Shown piece after piece: positions 1-11,976 of a DNA stretch of 64,000 nucleotides; positions within the stretch are counted from its first letter, which is position 1, and the number at the start of each line of letters is the position of its first letter. The DNA is taken from the NCBI GenBank assembly GCA_030271035.1, contig JAMBUN010000064.1, positions 1-64,000 of the forward strand. The letters run 5' to 3'. The notes under the pieces were generated by a model. That model had not been told where the DNA came from, did not search any database, and saw only the letters and a program-made list of their open reading frames with translations. Position numbers and translations under genes: made by a program. The stretch comes from Microascus cirrosus (Eukaryota; Ascomycota; Sordariomycetes; Microascales; Microascaceae).

Positions 1-2374
1 GGGGGGGAGGGGGGGAGGAGGCTTTGCGGACGACGTCTTGAAGTGACGCGTTTGGAGGGTGGGGAGGCGAGTCGTTGTCACACCGACTACGCGGGTCTTC
101 AACCTGATGATGCCTTTGTCCTCGTCGTATCTCTGAGACGGGCATGTTCTTGAGCAAACCACACCTGCCTTCGACGCCAATTCTCTACAGCTCGGACAAC
201 GAATTTTTTTTTTTCCCTCCCGTGCTGTGTGCAGGGTCGTGTGTGGGCATATGCGGGCTCGTACGTGCGCCATGCAGCAGCCGGTGTAACGTTCAGAAAC
301 GGTTCCGCACCTGGCGGGATCCCCTCTCACTGTTTCCGAGAGGCATTCAGGGACCTCGACGCTTCGAGTTCATGCGACGCTGGCCCACCGCTAGTTGCAC
401 CTTCGGCTCGATCCCACTTGAGCCACCCCCACCACCTCCGGGTTTGGTGCGATGGGGCTAGTTCGTTTGAGAACGCCTTGTTACTCTGATATCTTAAGAT
501 GCGGACGTACGTTTCGGCGGGATGACGCATAGCTCCCGGTACTCGGAGGCCCTGATTACCCGCAGCGGCACTGAATCGAACGACTGAGGGGCGTCTCCAC
601 GAGACTGGTCCTTTTTTTCTGTGAGCAGGCAAATGGTATCCTTCGTTTTCCCCCACATCCGGGCCGGAAGAATCGTGGCTGCAGCGGCTCTCGAGAAAAG
701 CCAAGCCTCGGCATCAGATGCCTCAAAGTTACCAATGCTCAAGGCCCCTTCATTTTGTTGCACGCTTGCACTTCGCTCTTACAGGGCGCCAACTAATGTG
801 CCTCAATGCAGTCGGTTTAGTTGCCTGAGTAATGCTCTTTAACCCCAAGCACGTTGGGATTGAAATGACGGTGAGGAACACCCGGCCTGTGCCACACCAC
901 CTATTCTGCCGGTACTGGCCATTCCGCCCATGGTGGGTATGAGCGGGTGGGAGTGGGTGTGATGCGCAAGCGGGAGGTGGACATCCGCTGCGTCTTCGCA
1001 AATCAATATGATTGCCGTGGCCTGCCCCCGAGTCCGGACTTCGAAGACTCCATGTATCGAAGCCATGGAAATGAAAGGACGTCGGCGCGTGGCCAATCCC
1101 CCTTAACGGCGCGTACGAAGCCCGTGCGGGATGACCGTTGTGGCGATAAGCTTTGGCAAGCAATCCCCATTCCCCATGAGCGCTAGTGCGTGATCCGGAA
1201 ACGACGGCCAAACGCACGAGCGGGGAACACCTTCGGCCGTCCTTCCAGACCTGTTCTTGGCGTGGACGATCTTTAAAGCAGGGAGCACCGTTGTTTCGGG
1301 GAATAGTGGGTGTTGATGTCCGGAGCATCGGAGATGTGGCCGTACGCTCCTCGTTACACGACGTCTGGAATTACATGCGGGCGTTAGGAGAAGTAGACGG
1401 CTTCATCCAAAGTCCAAAATGGGCGCACTCCGGCATGTGGTAACATGAGAAGCCGTGTAATCACGTCCCAGGAGAGATGGGGGCGTTTTACTATCTCTTG
1501 CCGGGCACGTTGTTGCAGTTCGAACAGCAACCGGGCTTCGCATCATGAGAACAAACACTCCTGATAGAATTGCAGACGGCAGGCGTGGAATGATCAACCG
1601 GGTGAAGGAAAAAGAACCGCCTATTCTCCATCTATCAGCCGTTTTCCATCTCAGCATTCCCCCGAGGCCGGAACCTGGTGGACCATCAGGGTGAGCGCCG
1701 TGCTCCGGCGGGCTCCAAGCCATCCGTTTATAGAATGAAACTATTTCCGCTTCATGCAATTCCTTTCGTGCCGGCTGGTGCGACTGATGCCAGCATCATG
1801 AATGGCTGTTCTTTCTATATCGTCCCCCGTAGTGCCTTCTATCCAGAGCCGTTGAAACATGCACCACTCCCAAATGGCGGTCGGCGTGCAGGAATGGAAC
1901 GCAGGGAGTGGTTCAGGGGCATTGGGACGTGAGTTACCGCCATGTTCAGCATCTTGCGTTACCTCCTAATCTTGCATTTTGCTCCCTACCTCATGCGAGA
2001 CTGGGCGAATGACTAGGTAGTAGTGGCTATCACCGGCGCATCACCCGTCCAATGACGCGCTGTTTTGCAATCAAATAGTGCGGTGGGCGTCGAGACGTGC
2101 AGAAATCGGGGATCGGGATCCCCTATCGGGGCTTGCTCATCCATATCTTTCGTTGTATGCGGCTCAAGGCGCCGATGTAGGAAGTTGTGTTGCGCGGAAT
2201 CTCCGTCGAGGAGCCTCTGCGAGACACCTGCGGTCGTTGAAGAAAGCCCAGGACGCCGTAAGACCAGCCGTTGCCGCGCTGCCCGGTCTTGGTGCACATA
2301 TTCATACAAGAGGAGTCTATCTAATATACAGCCCTAACACAACCACAGTTAGGGGCTCACGATATCCCCGCAAC
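1..2374. other. Stretch with no gene recognised
   Basis: The window opens in a G-rich run. Open frames here are short, overlap on both strands and resemble no family I know; the longest (750-1328, minus) is rich in R, H, P and S and reads like a chance frame. A gene that begins left of the window could end here, but I see no supported last exon. The right part is presumably the 3' flank of the minus-strand gene ending at 2375. Confidence 0.5.
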
Positions 2375-3358
2375 CTACTGATACAGTCTCGCCCACTTGG
2401 AGTCCTTACTCTCATCAATGCCCACAACCTTGACAAGCCTATCCAGCGCCCTTCCCTCATCCAGCATCCACGCATTCGTAACATCCAACCTGTAGGTCGT
2501 CCCACCTACCTTGAGCGACCCGAACCCACTCCCCGTGAACAGCTGTCTCATCCCCCCAACCGCGCTCTTCGCGCCGCTCCACGCATGCCTGAAGGGAGCC
2601 GAGAACAGATGTGCCATCTCGTACTTCCTCCTCGCCTCCTTCTCTCTTGCCTCTTCCTTCTTCTTCTCGACCTTCTCAAGAGGGGTCATGAATTCGGGGG
2701 CCGCCACGATGCGGCTCTTCAACGCCACGTCGGTGCACGGCGCCACAATGACCTTCGGCCGCACGAAGGGAAGCGTGCTCTTTACTGTCACCTCCATATT
2801 CACCCTCGGCGTGACCGGGCTCCCCGCCTCCGGCAGTGCCCGGATCGTCTTCACGATACCATTCGTCCGTAGCAAGAACGTTGTCCCGACAAGCGCGAAT
2901 GCAATGGCAATGACGGAGTACGAAGGTCCAACCCACCAAGCGAGACCCGGAGGCGGGGTCAGGTAGAAGCTAAGCGTGTACCCGGCGTAGGAGAAGCAGA
3001 AGAGCGAGGTGCTCCACGACCCGAATCTCATCCATGCGTGAGAAGGCGCCTCGTAGAGAGTCGTAGGAGCCCCGCGCTGCGCGAGGTGCCTGATGTAGGC
3101 GTAGGCTGTGCCGGGAAGGGCGGGTGTCGGGGGGGAGGCTGATTTCGCGGCAGCTTGCTTCGAGGGGGTCTGTTGCGGGGCGGCTTGCTTCGGAGAGAAC
3201 GCCTTAGAGAGCGCTGGGCGCGGGGAATTCCTTGAGTGTCGGAGCGGCGCGAAGAATTGAAAGGAGCGCGAGGCCATGAAGCTTGAGGCTTGCTGGGCGT
3301 GGGGTCTGGCGATGCAGACGAGGAGATTCGTCGCGGGAGATTTCGCGAAGGCGGACAT
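2375..3358 (-). CDS. Mitochondrial two-helix membrane protein (TMEM223/TMEM70-like, tentative)
   Basis: Single-exon gene of 327 residues. The first 70 residues are rich in S, A, R, P, K and Q with almost no acidic residues, as in a mitochondrial presequence. Two hydrophobic segments follow at about residues 108-132 and 139-162, then an arginine-rich turn and a mixed C-terminal region with a K/E-rich stretch around residues 226-248. This architecture resembles fungal members of the TMEM223/TMEM70/TMEM186 group, inner-membrane proteins that help respiratory-complex assembly; I place it there only tentatively. It lies head to head with pdx1 across 389 bases, so the two mitochondrial genes may share a promoter. 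The start is the first ATG of the frame and precedes the presequence-like part. Confidence 0.7.
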   Translation of the reverse strand: MSAFAKSPATNLLVCIARPHAQQASSFMASRSFQFFAPLRHSRNSPRPALSKAFSPKQAAPQQTPSKQAAAKSASPPTPALPGTAYAYIRHLAQRGAPTTLYEAPSHAWMRFGSWSTSLFCFSYAGYTLSFYLTPPPGLAWWVGPSYSVIAIAFALVGTTFLLRTNGIVKTIRALPEAGSPVTPRVNMEVTVKSTLPFVRPKVIVAPCTDVALKSRIVAAPEFMTPLEKVEKKKEEAREKEARRKYEMAHLFSAPFRHAWSGAKSAVGGMRQLFTGSGFGSLKVGGTTYRLDVTNAWMLDEGRALDRLVKVVGIDESKDSKWARLYQ

Positions 3359-3747
3359 GGCGTCGTGTCGTCTGGTTCCTCCTCGCTAATAACAAGACCG
3401 AGTTCTGGCGTTTCTGTGAGCTCGCGCGACGCGATCGCCTCGTCCCAATTACCCCAAAGACTCGTGAATCCGTCCGACTCTTTTAATCCGCAGAGCAAAA
3501 TTTACCCAGCAGAGCGGACACTAACAGAAAGGGGACCTGCAGCGCACGGACCTTGAAAGTGGGTCCAATCGGAGCCGGGAAACTCCGGATGCTTCTCAAC
3601 AACTTCATGAGCGACATTTTTCAGGTGCTGAGCTCAGCCAAAAATCACCCGCAAACACCGTTCCGTTCTCAGCGTCCGCCGTCCCACACCTTCCATCCCG
3701 ACACCCGAGTGCTCAATTGGAAGGTGCCTAGACGATTACATCTCGTG
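3359..3747. promoter_or_regulatory. Divergent promoter between two mitochondrial-protein genes
   Basis: A 389-base gap separates the start codons of the TMEM223-like gene (minus) and pdx1 (plus), so it must hold both promoters and both 5' leaders. I see no clear TATA box. Shared control is an inference from position. Confidence 0.5.
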
Positions 3748-5094
3748 ATGGCATCCCTAACGACGGCGTGTCGGCTCTCGGCCAGAGTTGTGCGTTCCCG
3801 CGTTCTCTCTGAGAGCGCAGCTCGAGGTACGTGCTCCTTTTGCATCACCACTGAGCTCCCACCTCCTCCCCAATTATTTATGGAGAAGTTGTGCCCAGTT
3901 CGTATTTTCTAACGTTGCTCGCTCCTACTAGGCTTCCGCACCTCCGCGATCAACCCGGCCGCCCAGAACTTCACCATGCCCGCCCTCTCCCCCACCATGA
4001 CTGAGGGCACCATTGCCAACTGGAAGGTTAAGGAGGGCCAGCCCTTCTCCGCCGGCGACGTCCTCCTCGAGATCGAGACCGACAAGGCCACTATGGATGT
4101 CGAGGCCCAGGAGGATGGCGTGCTCATGCGCATTATGCGCCCCGAGGGAAGCCAGGCCGTGCAGGTCGGCTCACGCATCGCCGTCATCGCCGAGCCCGGG
4201 GACGACCTCGCCTCGCTAGAGATACCCGCCGACGAAGCGCCAAAGAAGGCCGCCGAGCCCCCCAAGGCGGAGGCGCCGAAGCCCGCCGCGGCGCCAGCCC
4301 AGGAGACGAAGAGGGCGACGACAGGCGGAGAAGAGAGGGAGGTGAAGTACCCTCTTCTACCGTCAGTCCAGGCCCTCGTCACGCAGCACGGTCTAGACCA
4401 GTCCACCGTCCGCCAAATCACCCCGACAGGTCCCGGCGGCCGCCTACTAAAGGGCGACATTCTCGCCTACCTCGGCACCATCAACGCCTCCACGCCGTCC
4501 AACCTTTCCTCCCTCTTCGACCGGCTCTCTCACCTCGACCTATCCAACATCAAAGTGGCGGCCCCGAAGGAGGCTCCCAAGAAGCCCGAGACTAAGCCCG
4601 AAGCCCCTGCGCCTCCCGCCAACGCCGAGGTCTCCGTCCCCGTCTCCATGAGCCGCGTGATCGAGACCCAGAAGAGGATCCATTCCTCTATCGGCACCTT
4701 CCTCCCCATCTCGTCCTTCATCTCCCGCGCCGCCGACATCGCGAACGACGAGCTGCCTCGCGCAACCCGCCCTCCCACCTCTGACGAGCTCTTTAACGCC
4801 GTGCTGGGCATCGAAACCCCCGACGTCGGCACCAGGGGCTCGTACGCACCCCGTATCTCTGCCCTGAAGGGCGTACCCGCACCCCCGCCCAAGAAGGTGG
4901 ACATAATCGACATGCTCACCGGAGCTGACAAGAAGAGGAAGGCGGAGCCGGCGGTGAGCGCTGTCCCGGGACTATCGACGGGGACGAACATATTTAGCCT
5001 TGAGGTTCCGAAGTCGGAAGAGAAGCGGGCTGCCGAGTTCCTGGACAGGGTAAAGCTGATCTTGGAGAACGAGCCTGGAAGGTTAGTACTGTGA
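3748..5094 (+). CDS. pdx1: Pyruvate dehydrogenase complex protein X (E3-binding protein)
   Basis: Two exons, 3748-3826 and 3932-5094, joined by a 105-base GT-AG intron; the joined product is 413 residues. Residues 1-40 form an arginine- and serine-rich mitochondrial presequence. A lipoyl domain follows, with the DKA signature and the predicted lipoylated lysine at about residue 78. After a K/P/A-rich linker comes a peripheral subunit-binding domain (about 167-207) that should hold dihydrolipoamide dehydrogenase (E3) in the complex. The C-terminal half does not look like the E2 acetyltransferase core and I see no HxxxD catalytic motif, as is known for fungal Pdx1, which is structural. The first ATG at 3748 is needed for the presequence; starting in exon 2 would lose it. 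Confidence 0.93.
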
Positions 5095-5443
5095 TGATGA
5101 GAGGATGTTAGAGGGAAAGTGGAGCTATTACAGGGTTCAGGGTGGGGAGGAAATAGAAGGTTCTGCAAACGGTTCCGAATAATGTATACTTGATCTGCGT
5201 TTGTTTTATCTTTCGTTCTAACTAGAGTACCTCGCGTGTATTCTGAATGAGGGACGCCTTTCCCCACAGCGCAATTGCCAACCACACCTGAATGACACTA
5301 GGAAATCCAAACCCGGCGGGGGTATCCGTGTATCTTGAAAGGACAAGCTTGTCCCATGCTCGCTGATCCCGGATATTGCGGTCTATGGCCAACTCGCACT
5401 CGAAATCCAAGACAGAACTCAGACAATGTCCTCTATCCCAACT
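5095..5443. other. Tail-to-tail gap between pdx1 and the CoA-transferase gene
   Basis: 349 bases between two convergent stop codons. It holds the 3' ends of both genes and nothing else that I recognise. Confidence 0.7.
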
Positions 5444-7527
5444 CTAGTTCGGCTGTTCCGCATTGTTCTCATCCTTTAAGGGTTTCTCATTCCGCTCCCA
5501 GATTTCCCAATCCTTCCAACCCTTGGCCCCGTACTCAACCTTGTCATACCCATTGGGCCTCGTAACCCTCGTGTGTCCGATCCTCAAACCTTCGATCTTC
5601 ACAGCCTCCTTCGGCCACTTCACCACGTTCCGGAACCCCGGGCACCAGGCTTCCTGCATCAACACGTCCTCGAAAGGGTAGTTATGGGCCGCGTTAATGC
5701 TCTCGAGGGCGGCTTGGCCAATTTTATCAACCGAGTCATAGTGTTTGAGGCTCAAGAATGCAGTATGCTGGTCCCGGAGCACCTTCTGCACCTCGTCGGT
5801 GTGGTTACTGAGGGACAGTAAGAAGAGGTTGTACTGCACAAGACTGGTCCGGCAAATCCATGACCCGCCATGCTTGGCCCGGTTGTAGAGCCCTACCAAT
5901 GCAGCGAGAGATCCCAGAGCGCCGGTTCCATAATCGGACATGGGGAAGGGGGGTATGACAGGCTCGTTGCGGGCTGCGTTCATGAATCGTCCTTGTTCCT
6001 GTGCTACACCCGTAACACAATCCGCGATCTGCTGCCATCCACGCCGGCCGGCCCACGGGGCACTCTCGTCAGGGTTGTTGTCATTTGTCCCTCCAAAACA
6101 ATCCTCTGCGACGTAGACATAACCCCTGCGGCGTTCCATTGCGCGTTCCGCCAAACCTATGGGCCCATAACCCCGCCTCTCAAGACTACCAGGTCTGTAT
6201 CCATCGATGACAACATCCGCTTCTTGAAGGAGCTCTTCAAACTTCTTGCGATCTTTGTCGACATTAAAGTTAAGCGACACGCAGTACTTTCCCGCATTCC
6301 CGTCAACCTGGAAGAAGGGCACATCCGGAAGCTTTTCACTCGTTACTTTCAAGACATCGGCACCCAGTGCGGCGAGGGAGCGGCCAATGGTAGGCCCAGC
6401 AATGATGCGGCAGAGTTCGAGTACGCGGATACCTTGAAGCACCTGGCGCGATCCGGATTTTGGAGATGCCTTCCCAATCGGAACAGGCGGGGTTGCAGCG
6501 TCATGCTTAGATTCGAGTCCTGACGATGCTTTCCCGAATGGAGTGTCATGCTCTGAGGTGCGAACTGTGAAAGGGGGCAAGGTATTCATAACCTTTCCAT
6601 GTGGGGTATCCAGGAATTCGTCACGCGTCAGGACCTGAACACCCGCTTGCTCGTACAATTGGTTCATACCCTCTAATTCCTTAGTATCGAATTGTTGAAC
6701 AGCGTTTTCCCAAGCTTCAATGCACAGGCCGTAGTCCGTGAGGTCATCTCGAGTCGCTTTAAGGTCCAGCATCTTGAAGACCTTGGAAGGCTCCAAGGAT
6801 CCGTGGATATGGTAATACTTTTTATCCCTGGTCAAGTACATTCCGGCGGACAGGCGTCTGTACAAGTTGGATTGGGCGTGGTAGAGATCGGTATCTGCAA
6901 GCGTTTAGTTCACCACCAGTACAATATAAGTCGGAGGTACCACTAGTTCAATAACTTACTTGGTAGGTATGGCTTCACTTCCTCCTGCCCTTTATGATAG
7001 CCACCCACCGTTGTGATATAAGCAGACGATATAAAACAAGCCACTTTCATCATGTCAACAGAAATAGCTCCTTGTTCTTGTTCGAAGCGGAGTTCGGCAA
7101 GGGCCGAAGTCATGAGTGCCTCTAGAGCCTTGATCGCGCCGACAGCATCCTGTTGTTTCAAGGGACATGGAAACAGAACAACGTCCCCCTTTCCAAGTGA
7201 TGATATGAACTTGAACTTCTTGTCGTCATCGATGATATCTTCGAAATTTTGAGGTAGCTCAGGGCCACACTTCTTGAGCAAAGCTTTGAGAGCGGCTTTG
7301 GCCCCCTGCTCCACTGAGTAGGACGTGGTCCCTGGCATGGAGGCACTTCGCGTGCCCATATTTTGGCGGCGATAGGCAGCGGAAATTGGCGATGTCGAAA
7401 CATTGACGTCAGGTTGAGTGCGAGAACGATGATGTTGAAGCCACGAAGCCAGGGCACCGGCCCTTATACTAGGGGTGCGAGAGCCCCCGGCTCCAGGATA
7501 ACTCCACTTCGCAGTTTTTGGGTCCAT
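5444..7527 (-). CDS. Class III CoA-transferase (CaiB/BaiF family)
   Basis: Two exons, 7527-6960 and 6894-5444, with a 65-base intron (GTAAGT donor, TTGCAG acceptor); the product is up to 672 residues. The C-terminal two thirds contain the family signature around RVLELCRIIAGPTIGRSLAALG followed by GADVLKV, typical of enzymes that move coenzyme A between carboxylic acids or racemise 2-methylacyl-CoAs. The N-terminal third belongs to the two-part fungal form and lacks that signature. A conserved aspartate lies in the YGTGALGSL region (SDYGTG). The first ATG (7527) adds about 56 low-complexity residues before MGTRSAS; the later ATG at 7359 may be the true start. The substrate cannot be told from sequence. 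The gene converges on pdx1. Confidence 0.88.
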
Positions 7528-10500
7528 GGCCGTCTTTGGAAGCTCCAGTGAGGACGTCGTGGTGCAACGAGGGTTTTAATTGTTGTTTGGGTGTTGCTGG
7601 CTGCGGACTCCAGCAGGGACTGGGTGAATCAAGAAGCGCTTTTGTACCGCTCATGGACCAGAAGCATCTCATCTGACTTATAAGAGTGTTGCAGGTAACG
7701 TCAGATCCTGGGCGTTGCCACAGTCTTCTGGACCAAAGGTCGGATTCCTCAGACCCATGGATTTTGGCCTATCCCTGAAAGAGAAGTCACCCCGGGTGAG
7801 CGTATGCAGGAGCTCTAGGGATTGGATCCGCTGCCCCTGTCGCTTGGTATAACTATACGCCCGGTAGTTAGGAACGTACATCCGCGGTTCGCACGTCTCT
7901 TAAAAGGGTAGGAATGAGATAGTGGTCGGAATGCAGTGGCTATGCCGCAAGCATCGCTCAGGGTGTGAGGGGCAAAGGGGGTTATGGTGTGGTGCCGTGC
8001 CGAGTGAAAGCCTGAAAGCGGATGGAATGGGCGGCAAGCAGTTGTAGATAAGAGGGAGCGCAAAGCCCCCCGTCAAGTCGGCAGTATCCATGACACTGGC
8101 GTGCGAGACCAAAGCCGAATCAAGGAAAGTGGACGTGGGAGAGATATCACATCCCGTTGTTGAGATATGACATGGCTCTACTAACCCAGGTCCCCATTCT
8201 TTTTGAGGTACCGGAGCCTAGCATAGCCCGGCATGCGACGTACGTTTGCCGGCAAGTGATATGCAGATACTCCTCGCCTGCGTGTGGGGGTCAAGCTCCG
8301 AAGCAAGATCCCGGGGGTATGGACCGATGGGCTAGAGGACGTAATCGAGATACGGCCCTTGGGAGATCGCTTGTACGGTTCCGGAACGACGTGCAGGAAG
8401 GGCCGCATGCCGGAAACCTTGGCGGCGGCGGGTACGGGACGTCCATGATCTGTAAAGCGCGCATCTGTCGATTGTACCCCTAGTGGTTCACCTAATAGTA
8501 TAATATATATTTGTTCCTTTGTGGTCATGGTACGTTCAGAAACGTGGATGCTGGAGAGTGTTGGTCCGCCAACCCTTTCTGGCAATCCAAAATTCGGAAA
8601 GAGCACGGACCCGAAGTCCGCACCGAGAACGAGAACAGACGGGTGGTTTTCTGGTAGGTCCGGTTCTGGTGAGACCAGGGTTATCCCAGCTGTAGCAACT
8701 AGGAGACCTTGTTTTCAGGTGCTGGGCGTTGAACTCCGCAGCGGCACATTCCGTTTCGAGATACCTGCAGGTAATGGGGACGAATCCAAAGACCTGGTAC
8801 TGGGCCCCACTGCTAGGATCAAGTCCGACCTTGCGCAACTTTCTGGAGGGCTCTTCGTCTAACGAGGTAAAGGTCCTGGAGATCCGGGCCTCGGCTCAGC
8901 CGAGGGCCAATAGCGACAGTCCCTCTCAAGCTGGCCTCGATTCGACAAGACACAGGCCGGCGATACAACGCTGTTGGCTTGTAGCGTGGTTTTGATCGAC
9001 CATGATACACCCCTTGGCCAAGGTTCTTCGTGATAGCCTTTTGGGGTGAAGCCGCGTTGAAAAATGGCCGTTGGACGATGCTTTCGTTTTGAGTTGAAAG
9101 TTTGGGTAGTCAAGGAACAAATGCTACATGCAGGCTTATCGAGGAAGGAGAGTGACGAGTTATGGGGCTCCCAGTATCGAACTCCACAGGTGCGGTATCC
9201 GATGGGTGCGTTATCCGATGACAGGTGCTGGTAAACCCGAGGTGCTCCTTCCGATTGACAGTCGTACCCATGTCATTCACGCTGCCAACGAGGCAGGGGC
9301 AAATGGGTGGAAGGTGCACGTGGGGGCAGGGACCCAGAACTCAAGAAGGGCATTCGAAAATGGCGTCCAGGGTCTCCATTTCGCGATCAACGGAAGGCTG
9401 GGAGGCCCCTGTGCTCCCAGAACCGTGTTTCTCACATCGGCAAGGTTCGACGTGATGCATGCATCCAGTCCTATTTGGAAAACTTCTGGTCTGTGGCTCA
9501 CCACGTATTACGAACCCCCGCGGCATTTAACAGACTTGCGACGGCGATATCTAGTCGTATCAGTTGTCGAAATACGACGCGGCGCAGGAACCGCGTTCCC
9601 CCTCGGCTGGTTCGACGGTCTGAGAGCAAGTCACCACTCAAAGAAGTTCTCTAAATGTTCGTCGATATTCCCTCACGGGGTGTTCTCAGAAGGACACTTA
9701 GTGAGCGAGGCCTTTGCTATCGGACTTCTGAACTTACTGGTGTGCGGCTTGTCGCTTACATCCATTTTCAGGCTCTAAACAAACGAGTCCTCGGTGTGGA
9801 GCCTTAGTCTGCATCTTGTGAATCCACAAATACACGAGTTATGATGCGGGATTGGGCCAATAGCTGGGAAGTACGGGTTCATCTGGTACCAACACAACTG
9901 GAATCCGGTGATAAACATTACAAACGCTGATCTCAGAAAGCACAAGACGCAAGAGCTAAACCAAGCCACTTGCACAATAGTTAGCGGTGGGGCGGCTCGG
10001 GCAGCGACAGATCAAACTTAGATGGGTTAACAAAGATGCCTGTGTTGCTGGCACCCGACTGGAGACGAAACAGGGAAGTCGCCATATCTGCGTCGAGATC
10101 GGGGCTTTGCTTTCACATCTAAAGGTAAATTTAACACCCCACATGAAGCTGCTTTCCCAACTTTTATTTACAAAGATATTACTGCGTGTACCAAGGTCAG
10201 ACACCGAGACGACTCTTCTCTCAGACGACTCGCCGCCGAGGCATTTGTACTACGCGCGAAGTTGCATATAGGCTCACGCCTATGCAGGCCAGGTGCATCC
10301 TGTGTGTTCACCCACATAACTAATTCAACAGGGAACTCTTTGGACGCATTTGGCGCGCTGCAGCCCACTCGGACCCGATTGCTATCCGGAGGCTAACCCG
10401 GGTGCCCCGGCGGGTCCATGCTTGAGCAGCCCCAAGGCAGCCAGGAGCATCCTGGCCTGGGTTGTACGCCCAGTGACCCTGGCGCCTCTCCTCGTAGACC

Positions 10501-11976
10501 ATCAAGGGGCACAAGGCTCCCAAGATCCTGCGGCTGGATCGTATCGTACTTATTAATCTCCGCGTGGTGTGTGTGAGACGTGGACCCTGAAGGCCCTGAA
10601 GCCTCGCGGTACATGTTGGGCATTGAAGCGAAAGTCGCGAGGTATTGCCCTGTGCAGCATTTTAGGGATATGGATTGGAGTCATACATGGCAATGCTTGT
10701 TATTTCTGAAAGCTTTAGCGGGACTTCACGACGATGGTCTCTATTACCAGCTCGTCCAATATACAGAGTACGGTTGGCACGGAGTACTGTCATATAAACG
10801 GTCGTTCAGGTCATGGGCCCAGCCGTTCCTGCCTCCACAGGTAGCAACGATACAGAGCGCCCTCGACCAGGAAACAATGTGATTCTCGTCCGCCCCTGCC
10901 AGTTACCAACCACAATTACCCTTAGCCAACACAGATGACCCAACTTAGCCGCGTTTTTCCCGTCACCCTACCCCGGCTCCATCCGGCGGAGAGACCCTTT
11001 TCGCACTAGCTTTGGACCCTTTCGGTTCCACCGAGTTGTACCCTATTTTCCTCTCCCTTCCGCTTCACCCGTTTCGCCTTGCGGCCTAATCCCCGCCCAA
11101 GATTTCGCTAGCACCGTACGCGCTGGGTACTCATTTCCCCACTTCTGCTCGACATTGACCCTGCAGTCAGGTGGATATTACCTGCGCTACGGTATTTTGA
11201 AAATCTGACACGAGCTCTCGCCCATCGAGATCGTGGCCCAGTCTCGCGATACCCTTGCGCGGTGGCCCCTTTCGTCCTGGTCGCGTCGCGCACAAAGCCG
11301 TTGTTTCCACTTGCACTGCGTCCTTGGGAGGGGCACCCCGTCGACGACAGGGGTTAGCAGGCTAGTCTGGCTAACAGCTTGGGACGTGAACCCCGCAGAA
11401 CCCTATTGAGCTGTCGAACCGACGCCGCTGATTAGGCCGAGTCCGTTCCACGACCGTTCATCAATCCCCAATCCCCAGGCAATCGCAGATTCCGCCTAGA
11501 GAGCCATCGCCCGATTCCCCGCTAGACGATCACGAAGGGGGCTCGAATTTCGGTATAGGGCGGTCGCGTCGATCGCCCCACCGCATGCGACCCTTTCCGT
11601 CGGGCGGTTCCGTGGTCGCGCATCGCGCTTATTCCTGAATAAGGATAGCACTGGGTTTTCGTTCGACAGACGGCGGCGATCCAACTTTCATCCAGCACCC
11701 AAATGCCAACTCCACTCTTGTGCTCGGCACTCAGCACTCCACTCTCCGCCCCACAGCGAATCCGGGGAGACTGCGAATAGTGACGCTATCGCGACTCGGC
11801 TCCGACCGCAGACCCCCGCGCCACCTGCAACGACTTTGGGTGACAACTGCCTCACGGTTGTGGAATTCCACTCAGAGTAGTTGGTGAACTACTCCGTACC
11901 CCAACATCCCTTTCTTGGCGCCACGCTCTGGTCAGATGCCGACACGCCCTGGCGCAGTTGGTGCTCCATCGCGGTT
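7528..11976. other. Gene-poor stretch, 4.4 kb
   Basis: No recognisable gene. The longest ATG-started frame, 9128-9778 plus (216 residues), has no family features, signal peptide or splice context and is overlapped by open frames on both strands. A frame at 10580-10882 plus (100 residues, aromatic-rich) is equally unsupported. From about 10,900 to 11,870 the plus strand becomes rich in C and T, as in fungal promoters and 5' leaders, and probably serves the regulator gene that starts at 11,977. Confidence 0.55.

Noticed and set aside
9128..9778. 216-residue ATG-started open frame
   Set aside because: No family features, membrane or signal segment or splice context, and equally long frames overlap it on both strands.
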